Assembly: GCF_028473745.1 (NCBI RefSeq)
Contig: NZ_CP101137.1
Location: 5,270,001 to 5,334,000 of the forward strand
Origin: Streptomyces sp. M92
GTDB lineage: Bacteria > Actinomycetota > Actinomycetes > Streptomycetales > Streptomycetaceae
Direction of reading: 5' to 3'
DNA: 64,000 nucleotides
Positions 51,553 to 60,907 of this stretch are shown here, piece by piece (position 1 is the stretch's first letter; each line of letters opens with the position of its first letter). The notes under the pieces were generated by a model, which saw nothing but the letters and a program-made list of their open reading frames with translations, was not told where the DNA came from and made no database searches. The position numbers and the translations under genes were made by a program.

Positions 51553-52668
51553 TCACTTCTTCAGCGTGGCGTTGACCTTGCTGACGAAGTCGGCGAAGCC
51601 GTCGCCCTGCAACTCGGGCTGGGTGGCCATGCCGTACCAGATCTCCGGCTTGGAGTACCAGGTCTCCTTGGCGATGGCCCGCTCGTCCACCCACCCGGTC
51701 CGGCTGCCGGCCCCGGTCCCGTAGGTGGCCATCAGGTCGTGACCCTCGTCGGAGCTGGCCCACTCCAGGAAGAGGCGAGCGGCGTACGGATGGGGGGTCG
51801 CCGTCGGCAGGCCCATCATCCACAGGGCGGCGTTGGTGGGCGTCGGGTAGGCGTACTCGACGGGGGCGCCTTCGTCGATGTAGTCGTTGTAGAGCGTGTC
51901 GGTGCCGAACGTGACGGCGTACTCGCCCTTCACCAGCTGTTCGGCGATGGGGATCTGACTCTCGAAGAGTGCCGGGTCGTTGTCGGCCACCCCGTCCAGC
52001 CAGTCCCAGCCGTACTTGTCGGACTGGTGCAGGATCACGTTGGCGTAGTTGCCCGCCGTGGTCGCGCCGCCGGTGTCGCCCAGCGCGATCCTGCCCTTGA
52101 ACGCGGGATCGGCCAGGGCGGCCACCGGGTCCTCGCGAAGCAGTTTCTGCTGCTCGGGCGTGGTCACCTCGGTGTTCCACGCGATGGCACCGATGCTCTG
52201 GTGCAGGGGGTAGATCTTCCCGGCCAGTCCGGTGCCGGGCAGGACCTTGTCGTAGTCGTAGGCGTCGTAGTTCTGGGTCTGGTAGTCGGTGATCCAGCCC
52301 TCTTTCTCGGCGTCCTGCCAGAGCTGGTAGACGTTCTGGATGACGACGTCCGCGTTGTCCACACCGCCGCCGACCTCCTGCGCCCACTTCTGGAAGAGCG
52401 TGGTGCTGCCGTCGCGGTAGAGCTTGACCTGGATGCCGTACTTCTTCTCGAAATGCTCAATCCAGGCCGTGGTCGACTTCTCCGTCGTGGCGGCGTACAG
52501 GCTGACCTCGCCCTCTTCCTTGGCCTTTTCGATCAGCGAGTCCATGCCCCCCGCGTCGGCGACGTTCTTCGGCAAATTCTCGGAGGTGCCGCTCCCGGAA
52601 CCGCCGCACCCGGCCAGCAACAGCGAACTCACGGCCGCTATTCCGACGAGTACCTTTCGGATTCTCAT
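51553..52668 (-). CDS. ABC substrate-binding lipoprotein
   Basis: A lipoprotein of 371 residues: signal MRIRKVLVGIAAVSSLLLAGC with the lipobox Cys at 21, then the FbpA/PhnS-type solute-binding fold (GEVSLYAATTEKSTTAWIEH, WAQEVGGGVDNADVVIQNV, LHQSIGAIAWNTEV, YPTPTNAALWMMGLPTATPHPYAARLFLEW). Relatives bind Fe3+, 2-aminoethylphosphonate, thiamine or small organic acids; the ligand cannot be read from sequence. It is transcribed towards lysR and separately from the permease operon. The ATG at 52668 has a GGAGG about 11 nt upstream. Confidence 0.9.
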   Translation of the reverse strand: MRIRKVLVGIAAVSSLLLAGCGGSGSGTSENLPKNVADAGGMDSLIEKAKEEGEVSLYAATTEKSTTAWIEHFEKKYGIQVKLYRDGSTTLFQKWAQEVGGGVDNADVVIQNVYQLWQDAEKEGWITDYQTQNYDAYDYDKVLPGTGLAGKIYPLHQSIGAIAWNTEVTTPEQQKLLREDPVAALADPAFKGRIALGDTGGATTAGNYANVILHQSDKYGWDWLDGVADNDPALFESQIPIAEQLVKGEYAVTFGTDTLYNDYIDEGAPVEYAYPTPTNAALWMMGLPTATPHPYAARLFLEWASSDEGHDLMATYGTGAGSRTGWVDERAIAKETWYSKPEIWYGMATQPELQGDGFADFVSKVNATLKK

Positions 52669-52993
52669 GCTGCCCCAGCCTCCAACTTCCTTGTTCTCGG
52701 GGGGAGACGCAAAAGTCCGTAACTGCTGGGAAACAGTAGGGCCGTGCGTCAGGACCGGTAAGCGTCGGGTTTCTACTTCACCGATAAGCCCGGTCTTATC
52801 GCCGGGACGGAGAACATCACGGGCGGCCCTCTTGCGCACTGATCGGTTACGGCGAATCGTCGACAATATCGTCGGCAGCAGCGATGACGTCAGGGACAGT
52901 ACACGTCACACCGCGCGTGCGAAACGGTGCCGACGTGACCGAACGCGTCCGCTGGGCCGGGCCGTGCTCCACCCGTGACAGCCAAGGAGACCG
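52669..52993. promoter_or_regulatory. Divergent control region with LysR-like dyad
   Basis: 325 bp between the binding-protein gene (minus) and the MFS gene (plus). It holds a perfect dyad CGATAAG-N6-CTTATCG (52782-52801), the kind of symmetric site LysR-type proteins use. The element CTTATCG recurs at 54222-54228, before the secreted esterase gene. No gene is seen inside. Confidence 0.5.
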
Positions 52994-54202
52994 ATGCGCG
53001 TGTCAGAGCCGGCCGTTCCCTGGCGGCAGTTGCTGCCGACCGCCCTCGTCCCCAACGTGCTGCACGGCTGCGGCCAGGGCGCCGCGATGCCCGTGACGCT
53101 GCTGGCCGCGAAGGCGCTGACCGGCTCCTCGGCCGCCGCCGCGACGGTCACGGCTCTGCTGACCGTGGGACAGCTGCTGCTGGCGCTGCCGGCCGGATGG
53201 CTGGTCGGACGGTACGGGGAGCGGCGCGTCATGCTGCTGGCGACTGCGGTGACGGCGGCGGGAGGCATGACGGCGTACCTGGCGCACTCGGTGTGGCTGC
53301 TCGCTGGGGGAGCGCTGGTGATCGGCAGCGGTGCGGCCGTCTTCACCATGGCCCGCCACACCTGGGTCACCGTCGCGGTGCCGGCCCCGGTGCGCGGCCG
53401 CTCGCTGTCCGCACTCGCCGGGGCCACCCGGCTCGGTCTGTTCGCAGGCCCCTTGCTGGCCGCCGCCGCCATGCGCCTCACCAGCGGTGTCCATGGCGGG
53501 TTCCTGGTGGTCGTCGTCGCGTGCGTCCCGCTGGCGGTGCTGGTCGGGTCGGCCCCCTTCCAGGAGGCGGGCTGCGACGGCGCGGGCGACGAGGCGGCGC
53601 CACGCGTGCTGCGTACCGTCTGGGAGCGCCGCCGGGTGCTGCTCACTCTCGGTCTCACCCTCTCCGTGGTCAGCACGATGCGGACCACCCGGCGCATCCT
53701 CGTGCCGCTGGTCGGGACCGCGGTGGGGCTGGACGAGGTCACCGTCACCGTCGTGGTCGGCCTGGCCGCCGGGCTCGACTTCTCCCTGTTCTACGCGGGC
53801 GGAGTGGTGACCGACCGCTGGGGAAGAGTCGCGGTGGCCCTGCCGGCCCTGGTGGTCTTCGGTGTCTGCCACCTCGGCCTCGCGTTCGCGCCGCGACTGC
53901 CGTTCGCGGTGCTCTGGTTCCTCGGCAGCACCGCGCTGATGGCGATCGCCAACGGGTGGAGCGGCGGGGTGGTGCCCACCGTGGGCTCCGACCTCGCGGA
54001 CCCGCGGTCACCCGCACCGTTCCTCGGTTCCTGGCGGCTGGCCACCGAACTGGGTCCGTCCGTGGCGCCGTTCGCCGTCGCCGCGCTGGCCGGCGCGCTG
54101 TCCCTGGCCGCCGCGTGCGCCGCGGTCGCGGCGCTGGCCGCGCTGGCCGCGCTGCTCCTGCCGGCCCACGCCCGCAGACACCTTCCCCGGCGGACCACCT
54201 GA
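52994..54202 (+). CDS. MFS transporter
   Basis: A major-facilitator protein of 402 residues with about 12 helices; the typical loop between helices 2 and 3 reads GWLVGRYGERRV. It is probably a drug or metabolite transporter of the DHA1-like type. The ATG at 52994 follows AAGGAG. It starts the rightward half of the candidate system, 111 bp before the esterase gene. Confidence 0.88.
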   Translation: MRVSEPAVPWRQLLPTALVPNVLHGCGQGAAMPVTLLAAKALTGSSAAAATVTALLTVGQLLLALPAGWLVGRYGERRVMLLATAVTAAGGMTAYLAHSVWLLAGGALVIGSGAAVFTMARHTWVTVAVPAPVRGRSLSALAGATRLGLFAGPLLAAAAMRLTSGVHGGFLVVVVACVPLAVLVGSAPFQEAGCDGAGDEAAPRVLRTVWERRRVLLTLGLTLSVVSTMRTTRRILVPLVGTAVGLDEVTVTVVVGLAAGLDFSLFYAGGVVTDRWGRVAVALPALVVFGVCHLGLAFAPRLPFAVLWFLGSTALMAIANGWSGGVVPTVGSDLADPRSPAPFLGSWRLATELGPSVAPFAVAALAGALSLAAACAAVAALAALAALLLPAHARRHLPRRTT

Positions 54203-54313
54203 CGCACGGGGCACCACGGCTGCTTATCGGCTCATCACGGATGCTTTCGAACCGGGCATTGCGCTCTCCGGCCCCGGCTTCCGACCATGGCGGGAACCGG
54301 AGAGGAGAGTCAC

Positions 54314-55453
54314 ATGACATCCCCAGGCAAGAGACGCGGCTTCGGCCGTCGCGCGGCAAGTGTGGTGACGTCCGGCGTTCTCGTCGCGATGTGCCTTGCG
54401 GCGGCGGCCCCGTCCGCCGCCGGAGGCGCCGACGCCACGGACGCCGCCGCCCGGGCGGGCCGGGACTCCACCGGAACCGTGCTGCGGGTGAAGGTGCACG
54501 GGAAGTCGCTCGAGGGAAACCTGGAGGGCGATTCACCGGACCGGGACGTCTCGGTGTACCTGCCTCCCGGCTACAAGTCCGACTCCCACCGGCGCTATCC
54601 CGTGCTGTACATGCTGCACGGATTCACCAACACGGACCTGAGCTACTTCGGCGACGGTGCCGGGACCCACATCCCGACCATCACCGACCGGGCGATCGAG
54701 GGCGGCACCGCCCGCGACATGATCATCGTCACGCCGAACGCGATGACCGTCTACGGGGGCAGCAACTACTCGAGCGGCGCGACCACGGGGGACTGGGAGT
54801 CGTTCGTCTCCCAGGACCTGGTGTCGTACGTGGACAAGCACTTCCGCACCATCGACCGGGTCGAGGCCCGCGGGCTGGCGGGCCACTCCATGGGCGGCTA
54901 CGGCGCGATGCGGATCGGGATGAAGCATCCCGAGGTCTTCTCCTCCCTCTACATCCTCAGCTCCTGCTGCATCTCGCCGACCAGCAACATCCCGGACACC
55001 CCCGAGGAGATGGCGGCGTTCGAGGCGTTCACCGAACGCCCCGACGACTACACCCAGGTCCCGTCCAACATCAGGACGGCGGTCGCCGCCGCCGCGGCGT
55101 GGGCCCCCGACCCCGACAACCCGCCGCTCTACTACGACTCCCCGGTCCGGAACGGCGAGCTGGACCCGGCGGTGTTCGCCCGGATGACCGCCAACCGGCC
55201 GCTCGCCATGGTCGACCAGTACGTCAACAACCTCAGAAAGCAGCACATCGCCTTCGACGTCGGGAACGAGGACACCAACATCCTGGCGAACCTCACCGAG
55301 TTCGACCGGGTCCTGACCTCGTACGACGTGCCGCACACCTTCGAGGTCTACCAAGGCAACCACGGCAACCGCGTCCCCGAGCGCTTCGAGGACGAAGTGC
55401 TGCCCTTCTTCTCCAAGTACCTCGCACGGAAGCCGGCGAAGGAGTCCTCTTGA
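54314..55453 (+). CDS. Secreted esterase (esterase D / Ag85-like)
   Basis: An exported alpha/beta hydrolase of 379 residues. A signal peptide (basic KRRGFGRRA, then VVTSGVLVAMCLAAAAPSAA) precedes an esterase-D/Ag85-type domain: VYLPPGYKSDSHRRYPVLYM, LHGFTNTD, GLAGHSMGGYGAMRI with the nucleophile Ser, and the His in YQGNHGNRVPERF. The ATG at 54314 follows GAGGAG. It overlaps the start of the next gene (TTGA), so export hydrolysis is coupled to the enzymes behind it: hydrolyse outside, import, degrade. Confidence 0.88.
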   Translation: MTSPGKRRGFGRRAASVVTSGVLVAMCLAAAAPSAAGGADATDAAARAGRDSTGTVLRVKVHGKSLEGNLEGDSPDRDVSVYLPPGYKSDSHRRYPVLYMLHGFTNTDLSYFGDGAGTHIPTITDRAIEGGTARDMIIVTPNAMTVYGGSNYSSGATTGDWESFVSQDLVSYVDKHFRTIDRVEARGLAGHSMGGYGAMRIGMKHPEVFSSLYILSSCCISPTSNIPDTPEEMAAFEAFTERPDDYTQVPSNIRTAVAAAAAWAPDPDNPPLYYDSPVRNGELDPAVFARMTANRPLAMVDQYVNNLRKQHIAFDVGNEDTNILANLTEFDRVLTSYDVPHTFEVYQGNHGNRVPERFEDEVLPFFSKYLARKPAKESS

Positions 55454-57180
55454 GCAACACCGACCTGGCCGCCGCCACCGGCACCCGGGCCCGCACCGCC
55501 ACCGGTGCCACGGCGTTGGCCGACGCCGTGGCCCGCACCGGCTGCACCCATGTCTTCGCCCTCATGGGAGACGGCAACATGCACCTCCTGCTGGCGCTGG
55601 AGGAACGCGGCGTCGGCGTGGTGGAGGTCCGGCACGAGAGCGCCGCCGTGGCGATGGCCGAGGGATACACCTGGTCCGCGGGGCGGACCGGTATCTGCTC
55701 GGTCACCCACGGACCGGGACTCACCCATGTGGCGACGTCCCTGGTGGTCGCGGCGCGCAACCGCACGCCGCTCGTCGTGATCGCCGCCGAGACACCCGCC
55801 GGCTACCAGGGTGCCCAGCGCTTCGACCAGGCGTCCTTCGCCGCCTCCTGCGAAGCCGTCTACCGCACCATGGGACGGGACGACGACCCCGAGGAAGCCC
55901 TCACCGCGGCCCTCGCCGTGGCCCGGAACCGGTCGCGGCCGGTCGTCCTGGGAATCGCCGCGGACCTCCTCACCGCCCCTGCGGCCGAACGCGCAACGCG
56001 GGGACCGGCGGTGTTCCCCGCTCCGTCCGGGGCACCGTCCGCCGAGGACGACGCCGTCGCGGCCGACCGGCTGGCCCGGCTGCTCACCGACGCCGAACGC
56101 CCGGTGCTGCTAGCGGGCCGCGGCGCGGCGGACGGTCACTCTCCCGACCTCCTGCGCTCACTGGCCGACCACTTCGGCGCCGGCCTGGCCACGACCCTGC
56201 CCGCCAAGGGCATGTTCGACGGCCACCCCCTCGACCTGGGCATCGCCGGCGGTCTGGCCCACCCCGCCGCCGAGCGCCTGCTCGGCTCCGCCGACCTGGT
56301 CGTGGCGTTCGGCGCCTCCATGGGCCGCAGCACCACCCAGTCCCGGCGCCTGTTCGCCCGGGCGCACGTCGTCAGGGTCGTCGACGAGGTACCGGGCGGG
56401 AGCTCTGCGGGGGCGCCGGGAGGCGGCGGCCGGACGGAGACGTTGCGCGGCAACGCGGCGGGCACCCTGCGCCGCACCGTGTCCCTGACGCGGGCGCTGA
56501 GCGGTGCGCGCCGACCGTGGTTCGGCCCGGTCGGCCCGGCCGCCGACTGCTGGCGGGAGGACCTGCGGGACTTCGCCCCGCCGGTTGCCGACGGCACTGT
56601 CGACCCACGGCGCGCGGTCGCCGGGATCAGCGAGCGCCTGCCCGAGGACGCCACCGTCGTCATCAGCAACGGCCACTGCTCGGGCTTCGCCGCCGCGTTC
56701 GTCACCGTGCCCGCACGGGGCCGCTTCTTCGCCGCCCAGGGCTTCGGTTCCATCGGCCAGGCGCTCACCACGGCCATCGGCGTCGCCCTGGGCACCCCGG
56801 ACCGCAAGACCGTGGTCTTCGAGGGGGACGCCGCGTTCATGATGCACATACAGGAACTGGACACCGCGGCCCGCGCCGGGGCCGACCTGACCGTGTTCGT
56901 CCTCAACGACCAGGCGCTGGGCACCGAGTACCAGCGCCTGCACCGCGACGGCGACAACGCCGGGGCCGCCGTCGTCCCGCCGCCCGCGATCGCCCCGCTC
57001 GCCGCAGCCTTCGGCGCGCGGTCGGCGACCCTGGACGCGGCCGGAGCGGGGGAGATCCTCAAGGAGGCGCTGCGCCCCGGGCTCGCCGTCGTCGACGTAC
57101 GCACCGCCCGGTCCGTGCTCAGTCGGCACATGCGGCTTCCGCACACGCTGACCGGGCAGAACGACGGGGCCGGACAGTGA
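55450..57180 (+). CDS. TPP-dependent decarboxylase / acetolactate-synthase-like enzyme
   Basis: A three-domain thiamine-diphosphate enzyme of 576 residues (ALS/benzoylformate/phosphonopyruvate-decarboxylase superfamily). The catalytic Glu is in VRHESAA (Glu 63) and the TPP/Mg motif is GDAAFMM at 459 with Asn 486. The substrate may be a 2-keto acid, but cannot be named. The TTG at 55450 with AAGGAG before it overlaps the esterase stop (TTGA) and is clearly the start. It overlaps the RraA-like gene by 4 bp at its 3' end. Confidence 0.88.
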   Translation: MSNTDLAAATGTRARTATGATALADAVARTGCTHVFALMGDGNMHLLLALEERGVGVVEVRHESAAVAMAEGYTWSAGRTGICSVTHGPGLTHVATSLVVAARNRTPLVVIAAETPAGYQGAQRFDQASFAASCEAVYRTMGRDDDPEEALTAALAVARNRSRPVVLGIAADLLTAPAAERATRGPAVFPAPSGAPSAEDDAVAADRLARLLTDAERPVLLAGRGAADGHSPDLLRSLADHFGAGLATTLPAKGMFDGHPLDLGIAGGLAHPAAERLLGSADLVVAFGASMGRSTTQSRRLFARAHVVRVVDEVPGGSSAGAPGGGGRTETLRGNAAGTLRRTVSLTRALSGARRPWFGPVGPAADCWREDLRDFAPPVADGTVDPRRAVAGISERLPEDATVVISNGHCSGFAAAFVTVPARGRFFAAQGFGSIGQALTTAIGVALGTPDRKTVVFEGDAAFMMHIQELDTAARAGADLTVFVLNDQALGTEYQRLHRDGDNAGAAVVPPPAIAPLAAAFGARSATLDAAGAGEILKEALRPGLAVVDVRTARSVLSRHMRLPHTLTGQNDGAGQ

Positions 57181-57659
57181 GCGAGGAACTCACGGCGGAC
57201 ATCTGCGACCGCTTGGACGGCACGGTCCAGACCTGCACCACCCAACTGCGGTCCTACGGCGGCCGGACCAGGTTCTCCGGTCGCGTCGAGACAGTCTCGT
57301 GCCTGGAGGACAACGTGCTCGTGCGCGCCGCCCTGTCCCGGCCGGGACAGGGCCGGGTGCTCGTGGTCGACGGGGCCGGATCGCTGCGCACGGCGCTGAT
57401 GGGCGACGCGATGGCCGAACTGGCCAGGGGCAACGGCTGGGCGGGCGTGATCGTGCACGGCGCGGTGCGGGACGTTGCCCGGCTGCGCGACACCGACCTG
57501 GGGGTGCTCGCCCTCGGGTCGAACCCGCGCCGCAGCGGCAAGGCCGGGACCGGCACGGCCGGGCAGCCGGTGGTGTTCGGCGGCGTGGTGTTCACACCGG
57601 GTGACACCGTGCACGTGGATGAGGACGGTGTGGCCCTGGTGCCCCGCGAGAAGGAGTGA
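57177..57659 (+). CDS. RraA-fold protein
   Basis: A 160-residue RraA/HMG-aldolase fold protein. The family stretch GDAMAELARGNGWAGVIVHG, followed by AVRDV, has the Gly-Asp and Arg-Asp pair. Relatives include 4-hydroxy-4-methyl-2-oxoglutarate aldolase/oxaloacetate decarboxylase and the RNase E inhibitor RraA; beside a TPP decarboxylase and an oxidoreductase an aldolase or decarboxylase role is more likely. The GTG at 57177 overlaps the upstream stop (GTGA). Confidence 0.85.
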   Translation: MSEELTADICDRLDGTVQTCTTQLRSYGGRTRFSGRVETVSCLEDNVLVRAALSRPGQGRVLVVDGAGSLRTALMGDAMAELARGNGWAGVIVHGAVRDVARLRDTDLGVLALGSNPRRSGKAGTGTAGQPVVFGGVVFTPGDTVHVDEDGVALVPREKE

Positions 57660-57660
57660 G

Positions 57661-58701
57661 ATGACCGGGGCACCGCGGTTCGCCATGCAGTTCACCGTGC
57701 TCGAACCGATCCTCACCCGCGAGCATGCCCGTCGGCTGACCGACCTGGCCAGGATGGCGGACGACTACGGACTGCACTCCATCGGTGTCGGTGACACGGG
57801 CTTCCGTCTCAACGAGGCGGCGGCCCGGGTCACCCTGCTCGCGCTTGGCACCACCCACACCTACGTCGGAATGCGCCCCACCAACCCCTGGACGCGTGAC
57901 CCGCAGATCACGGCGGCCTTCCTGGCCACCATCGACGGCATCACCGGCGGCCGTGCCTTCATGGAGGTCGCCACGGGTGACTCCGCTGTGCGCAGTGTCG
58001 GCCGTCGGCCCGCCACCCGGGCCCGCCTGGAGGAGTACGTCACCTGCGTCCGCGACCTCCTGGCCACCGGCCACGGGCGCTACGACGGACGCGACATCCG
58101 CGTATTCACCGGCCCGCGCGACCCGGTGCGCATCTCGGTCGGCGCGGAGGGACCGCGCATGCTGCGGCTGGCCGGGGCCGTCGGCGACGCCGCCTCCATC
58201 GGTACCGGCCTCACCCCCGAGGTCGTGGCGTGGTCCCTGGAACAGCTCCGTCAAGGAGCGCGGGAGCGAGGCCGGCGGACGGCCGCCGAGCCGTGGTTCA
58301 CCGTCCGCAGCGCTCTGGACGCCGACCGGGAGGCCGCGCGGGACCGGCTGCTTCCCTCGCTCGCCTCGATCCTGCACCACAGCATGCGGCACGGAGTCGA
58401 GGACCGGCTGGTGCCCGAACGCCACCACGCGGCCGTACGGGAGTACGTGGACGCCTACGCCCTGGCCGACCACCAGCGGGCCGACGGCGGCAACGCGCGG
58501 CTGATGGGGGAGCTGGGGCTGGCGGGTTTCGCGATGGACCGCTGGGGCATGGCGGGCGACGCATCCGACTGGATACGGAGGATCGAGGAACTGGCCGGCC
58601 GCGGCGCGCGCCGCATGTGGCTGGCCAACCGCGGCGGCCTCGACGAACTGGAACGCACGCTGCGCGCCTTCGGGGAGGAGGTGCTGCCCAGGGTGCGCTG
58701 A
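57661..58701 (+). CDS. LLM-class flavin/F420-dependent oxidoreductase
   Basis: A TIM-barrel oxidoreductase of 346 residues in the luciferase-like (LLM) family: VGDTGFRLNEAAARVTLLALGTTHTYVGM, TNPWTRDP, ATIDGITGGRAFMEVATGD, ISVGAEGPRMLRLAGAVGDA. It uses F420H2 or FMNH2. The ATG at 57661 is 1 bp after the RraA stop with AAGGAG overlapping that stop, so it is the last gene of the coupled operon, ending at the long hairpin. Confidence 0.9.
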   Translation: MTGAPRFAMQFTVLEPILTREHARRLTDLARMADDYGLHSIGVGDTGFRLNEAAARVTLLALGTTHTYVGMRPTNPWTRDPQITAAFLATIDGITGGRAFMEVATGDSAVRSVGRRPATRARLEEYVTCVRDLLATGHGRYDGRDIRVFTGPRDPVRISVGAEGPRMLRLAGAVGDAASIGTGLTPEVVAWSLEQLRQGARERGRRTAAEPWFTVRSALDADREAARDRLLPSLASILHHSMRHGVEDRLVPERHHAAVREYVDAYALADHQRADGGNARLMGELGLAGFAMDRWGMAGDASDWIRRIEELAGRGARRMWLANRGGLDELERTLRAFGEEVLPRVR

Positions 58702-58706
58702 ACCGA

Positions 58707-58755
58707 ACAGCGGCGGTGCCCGGCACGCGGGATGCGTGCCGGGCACCGCCGCTGT
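58707..58755. terminator. Very long perfect hairpin terminator
   Basis: A perfect 22-bp stem (58707-58728 with 58734-58755) and a 5-nt loop, directly after the LLM stop. It separates the catabolic operon from the convergent esterase remnant and would stop transcription from both sides. Confidence 0.9.
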
Positions 58756-58764
58756 GCGGACCGG

Positions 58765-60090
58765 TCAGGCCAGCGGCTTCTGCCAGAAGGCGAGGTTGTG
58801 TTCCGCGGGGAAGTCACGGCTCGCCTTGGAGCAGGTGGCCGGGGCGTCGCCGCTCGACGTGGATCGCCCCGCCGAACGGGAAGTCGCGGGCGGACGGGTT
58901 CTCCTGCTGGATGCGGAAGATGGACGTGAAGTGCGGGGTGTCGCTCTCGGCGAACTCGTAGGCGTAGGTGGGCACCCACTTCGACAGGGTGCGGGTGAGC
59001 TGCCAGCGGGTGTAGGAGGTGGAGCCGTTCTGGGCGTCGGTCCACGCCTCGCCCGGGGTGGCGTAGTCACCGAGCGGGTACTCGGCGAGTACGGCGACGG
59101 CGTCCGCACCGTAGGCGGAGCGGACGGCGGACTCGTACTGGGCGGCCGTCATCGGCGTGCCGAGATCGTCGTAGTTCTGGAAGGTGGACAGGCCGCGTTC
59201 GCTGTCGGTCTGGCCCAGCATCACCGGGACCCGGTTGAACGCGCCGGTCCGGACGGCGGTCGCGGGGTTGACCGGGAAGGCGCGTCCGCCGGTGGACAGG
59301 CTGACGCCGGACTCCTTCTGCGCGGCGAGCAGCTCGGCGGCGGGTTTGGCGCGCAGGCAGGCCAGGACGTCGGCGGCGGTGGCGCAGCCGGCCTCCTTGG
59401 CGAAGGCGGTGCTCTGGGCCTGGCCGGAGGCGGCGGACTGGAGGTTGCAGCCGCCGCTCATGATGACCGCGCGGGAGAAGAGTCCCTTGGCGGTGGGCGA
59501 GGCCAGGTGGTCGCAGACCGAGCCGGCGCCGGCCGACTGGCCGGCGATGGTGACGTTGTCCGGGTCGCCGCCGAAGCGGGAGATGTTGGAGTGCACCCAG
59601 CGCAGCGCGGCCTGCTGGTCGAGGAGGCCGTAGTTGCCGGGGCCGTCCTTGCTCTCGGCCTGCAGCTGGGGCAGGTTGAGGGTTCCCAGGACACCGAGGC
59701 GGTAGTTGATGGTGACGACGATCGCGCCGGTCTGGGTGACGAACTTGCGCGGGTCGGTGTCCTGGCCTGCGCCGCCGGTGAAGCCGCCGCCGTGGATCCA
59801 CACCAGCACGGGTGTCCTGGCGCGGGCGGTGTCGGGGACGTAGATGTTCAGGTCGAGGCAGTCCTCGGTGGTGATGGTCTGCTCGTAGCCGGGGTCCCAG
59901 CCGGTGTTCTGCGCGCACCGGTCGCCGAAGGAGGTGGCGTCGCGGACGCCGGACCACTTGGCGGCGGCCCGGGGCGCGTCCCAGCGGCCGGCGCCGGCGT
60001 AGGGAATGCCCAGCCAGGCGTCGTAGCCGGTGCGGTCGGTGCCGCGAACCCTGCCCTGGCTGGTCTGCACCACGTCCGAGACGGGGCGGC
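58765..60090 (-). pseudogene. Type-B carboxylesterase, truncated at both ends
   Basis: A carboxylesterase core: QGRVRGTDRTGYDAWLGIPYAG, the oxyanion motif WIHGGGFTGG, the nucleophile GQSAGAGS, the acid in GQTDSERG and the His near GAIHVE. The signal peptide is missing and the protein continues into sequence antisense to an ArsR remnant at about 60090. At the 3' end the main frame ends just after the His (stop near 58814), while the last piece of a normal C-terminus (SRDFPAEHNLAFWQKPLA, stop at 58765) appears in another frame. An internal deletion with frameshift explains this. Probably non-functional. Confidence 0.7.
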
Positions 60091-60337
60091 TGCCCGCCGA
60101 CGAGGACCACTGGGCCGACCTGGCCGACGCACTGGGGTCTCCCGCACGCGGCTCTCCAACCACCTGGCCTGCCTGCGCGACTGCGGCCTGGTGGTCACCG
60201 TGCCCGACGGCCGCCGCACCCGATACGAACTGACCGACGACCGCATCGGCCACGCCCTGGACGACCTGCGCACCGCCGTCGTGGCCGTCGAGACCGACCG
60301 GTCCTGCGCCGACGCCGACGCGAAGGGCTGCTGCTGA
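60090..60337 (+). pseudogene. ArsR/CmtR-type metalloregulator remnant with a one-base frameshift
   Basis: Frame one gives ADEDHWADLADALG; after a lost base the next frame gives VSRTRLSNHLACLRDCGLVV, TVPDGRRTRYELTDDRIGHAL and a tail ending KGCC. This matches the HTH and metal-binding half of CmtR-like Cd/Pb sensors, including the CxxxC pair (CLRDC). The N-terminal part is missing. One absent G in the run 60134-60137 explains the frame change. Just behind it, an ATG at 60340 begins MITETPETTG, the start of a lost downstream gene, probably a metal transporter. Confidence 0.72.
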
Positions 60338-60343
60338 TCATGA

Positions 60344-60907
60344 TCACTGAGACACCCGAGACCACCGGGAGGCCGCGCGCAGGGAGGCGACGGCCGCCGC
60401 GACCGCGGTGGAGGCGGCTGGCGAGACCTGCGCCATGAACGGTGACGACACGCCGCTGCCCGGCTGGATGTGCGGGGTGGAGAAGGGGTGGGTGACGGTC
60501 AAGAGAATGTCGGCCGGCTCGACGTCGGCCGCGTCGGAGGCGATCGTGCGCAGCGCGGCGACCCCCTTGGAGCTGATCGAGGTCAGATCGAGGACGACCA
60601 GTGCGCCGCTCTGCTCGGCGCCGCGCACCAGCAGCACCCGTACGAAGAGGTCGTCGTGGACGGTGGTGAAGCCGTCCAGCGGGAGCGTCGACGACGGCAG
60701 TTCGATCACCGCCCGCTCCGCGCCGGCCCGCGGTTCGCCGCTACCGGTCTCCGCGTCGGCGGTCACCGCCCAGGCGCCGCCCGCGGCGGTCGTTGTCGCC
60801 GCCACGACAGAACCGCCCAGGAACGCCCGGCGGCGCAGCGGTCTGCGATGGCCACGGCTCTTCTCGTCGTCCGCGTCGTTCACCCTCACTGGCGGGTTCC
60901 CTTCCAT
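60344..60907 (-). pseudogene. Tat-secreted ceramidase-like protein, 3' truncated
   Basis: An open frame of 187 residues. A twin-arginine signal (LRRRAFLGGSVVAATTTAAG) is followed by a segment of the neutral/alkaline ceramidase-like type (VHDDLFVRVLLVRGAEQSGA, LVVLDLTSISSKGVAALRTI, ILLTVTHPFSTPHI). It stops abruptly at the junction with the ArsR remnant near 60371, so a much longer original protein has lost its C-terminal part. The start at 60907 may be the true one. The name is tentative. Confidence 0.5.
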
